Assembly: GCF_017726655.1 (NCBI RefSeq)
Contig: NZ_CP072308.1
Location: 930,001 to 994,000 of the forward strand
From: Agrobacterium tumefaciens
GTDB lineage: Bacteria; Pseudomonadota; Alphaproteobacteria; Rhizobiales; Rhizobiaceae
Reading direction: 5' to 3'
DNA length: 64,000 nt
Position numbers and translations under genes: made by a program. The notes beneath the pieces are model-generated. The model searched no databases. It worked only from the letters and a program-made list of their open reading frames with translations, and was not told the origin of the DNA. Positions 62,945-64,000 of this stretch are shown in pieces (the stretch's first letter is position 1; each line of letters opens with the position of its first letter).

Positions 62945-64000
62945 TCTTCAATACGCTCGCCAGGTATTTCCTGAAACGATATCTCGTGACCGCCATCTGG
63001 TTCGTGATTGGCGTGTCCTCAATCATCTACCTTGCCGATTTTAGCGAGACCGCACGTCGCATGTCCGGCCTGCCCGGCTATTCCGTTCCCGCCGCCCTCG
63101 GCCTGACTGCGCTTCGGCTGCCATTGATCCTGCAGCAGACGATACCCTTCATTGCGCTTTTCGTCGGCATGACGACGCTCATCTCGCTCAACCGGCGTTA
63201 CGAACTGGTGGTGACGCGCGCCGCTGGCATTTCCGCCTGGCAATTCATCCTGCCCTTCGTGCTTGGCGCCATATTCATCGGCATTCTCTCGGTGCTCGTT
63301 CTTAACCCGATCGCCGCCTGGGGCCAGAACAAGTCGCTGGCAATGGAAGCCGGGCTGCGCAACGAGCAGGGCGGCGGGCGACAACAGCAGATCATTCCCT
63401 GGATGCGTCAGTCGAGCGGCGGCAAGGATACGATCATCGGCGCCAAGAGCTTCGAGGACAACGGAACGCTGCTTCTCGACGTGGTTCTTATCGACCTCGA
63501 CAAGGACGGCAACATCGTCTCACGGAAGGATGCGAAGTCCGCTAAATTAGAAGATGGTTACTGGCTTCTTAACGGGGTTTCGGAAACCCGCGCGGGACAT
63601 GTGCCAGTTCGGCAAGACAGCATGCAGATCAGTACCAATCTGAGACAGGAATTCGTCCAGGAGCGCATGACGCAGACGGAAACCGTTGCTTTCTTTGATC
63701 TTTCTCACAAGATCGAAGTCGCAAAGTCCTTTGGACTATCTTCAAAGGCGCTTGAGACGCAGTATCATTTCCTGCTATCGACGCCCCTGCTTCTGGTTGC
63801 GATGACCTTGATCGCCGCGACCGTTTCATTAAAGTTCAGCCGCTTCGCCCAGTCGCGCTCCGTGATTCTGGGTGGAATCGTTTCCGGCTTCGTGCTTTAT
63901 GTAGTAACCGTGCTCGTAAGGGCATTCGGGAGTGGTGGCGTTGTCCCTCCCACCGTCGCGGTCTGGGTTCCAGTCGTCGTGGCGTTGGCATTGGGGGCAA
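62941..64000 (+). CDS. lptG: LPS export permease LptG, N-terminal part (runs off the window)
   Basis: Starts with ATG overlapping the lptF stop. It begins MIFNTLARYFLKRYL and carries RRYELVVTRAAGISAWQF near residue 83, the coupling helix region of LptG. The six-helix plan is visible up to the window end at about residue 353, where the last helices (TVSLKFSRFAQSRS onward) are still continuing. Forms the Lpt membrane pair with LptF. Confidence 0.93.
   Translation, partial: MIFNTLARYFLKRYLVTAIWFVIGVSSIIYLADFSETARRMSGLPGYSVPAALGLTALRLPLILQQTIPFIALFVGMTTLISLNRRYELVVTRAAGISAWQFILPFVLGAIFIGILSVLVLNPIAAWGQNKSLAMEAGLRNEQGGGRQQQIIPWMRQSSGGKDTIIGAKSFEDNGTLLLDVVLIDLDKDGNIVSRKDAKSAKLEDGYWLLNGVSETRAGHVPVRQDSMQISTNLRQEFVQERMTQTETVAFFDLSHKIEVAKSFGLSSKALETQYHFLLSTPLLLVAMTLIAATVSLKFSRFAQSRSVILGGIVSGFVLYVVTVLVRAFGSGGVVPPTVAVWVPVVVALALGA

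Overview
The window is a GC-rich, densely packed bacterial chromosome segment. I read it as core chromosome of a Rhizobiaceae alphaproteobacterium, most likely an Agrobacterium. The reasons are the glyA-nrdR-ribD-ribE-ribH order, an HdaA-type DnaA regulator next to polyphosphate genes, the LdtR/L,D-transpeptidase pair, a RopB/AopB-like surface porin and a palindromic repeat of the rhizobial type. The genus is an inference from remembered gene content. No tRNA or rRNA gene, CRISPR array, intact insertion sequence or prophage was seen.

Layout. 1-5231 (minus): glyA, nrdR, ribD, ribE, a flavodoxin-like quinone reductase, a LysE/RhtB exporter and the start of ribH. ribD carries an in-frame 60-codon palindromic insertion. 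5622-8511 (minus): a Tat-exported L,D-transpeptidase, its MarR-type regulator LdtR and a small membrane protein. 8686-11494 (plus): hemB, an RDD membrane protein, bpt and an orphan AbrB-type antitoxin with a stub of its lost toxin. 11570-19266: parC, an exported protein of unknown role, a SulP transporter, a FUSC-like membrane protein and aspS. 19458-24747 (plus): an MFS transporter, RNase D, a membrane adenylate cyclase and an exported phytase-esterase-like protein. 24791-31087 (minus): a small unknown exported protein, ppx, ppk, hdaA and an AI-2E family permease. 31372-34173 (plus): purM-purN and an omptin outer-membrane protease, followed by a VapC remnant. 34344-37739 (minus): two NudK-like Nudix hydrolases and a molybdopterin oxidoreductase. 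37847-42022: rlmJ, a UPF0104 membrane protein, a T2 ribonuclease, a glutathione transferase and the AopB/RopB-like porin. 42371-46607 (plus): a pteridine-reductase-like SDR, uvrC, pgsA, moaD and moaE, mostly overlapping. 46617-48629: a frameshifted LivH-type permease divergent from a CGNR zinc-finger regulator and a lipoprotein. 48751-53227: ndk, a glutathione transferase, a diguanylate cyclase and an ABC-F ATPase. 53499-59311: a GlcG remnant, then an EAL protein and two further GGDEF proteins around a Gfo/Idh sugar dehydrogenase. 59508-64000: holC, pepA, lptF and the start of lptG.

Most genes are housekeeping: flavin, folate/C1, heme, purine, molybdopterin, phospholipid and LPS biogenesis, replication control, DNA repair and translation. 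The accessory signals are small: gene remnants (Doc, VapC, GlcG, LivH), the ribD insertion, the omptin, the symmetric promoter/operator at 47533-47568, and four cyclic-di-GMP genes within about 9 kb. I did not find a convincing new multi-gene defence or mobile system. The best leads are the ribD insertion and the livH/CGNR divergent locus.
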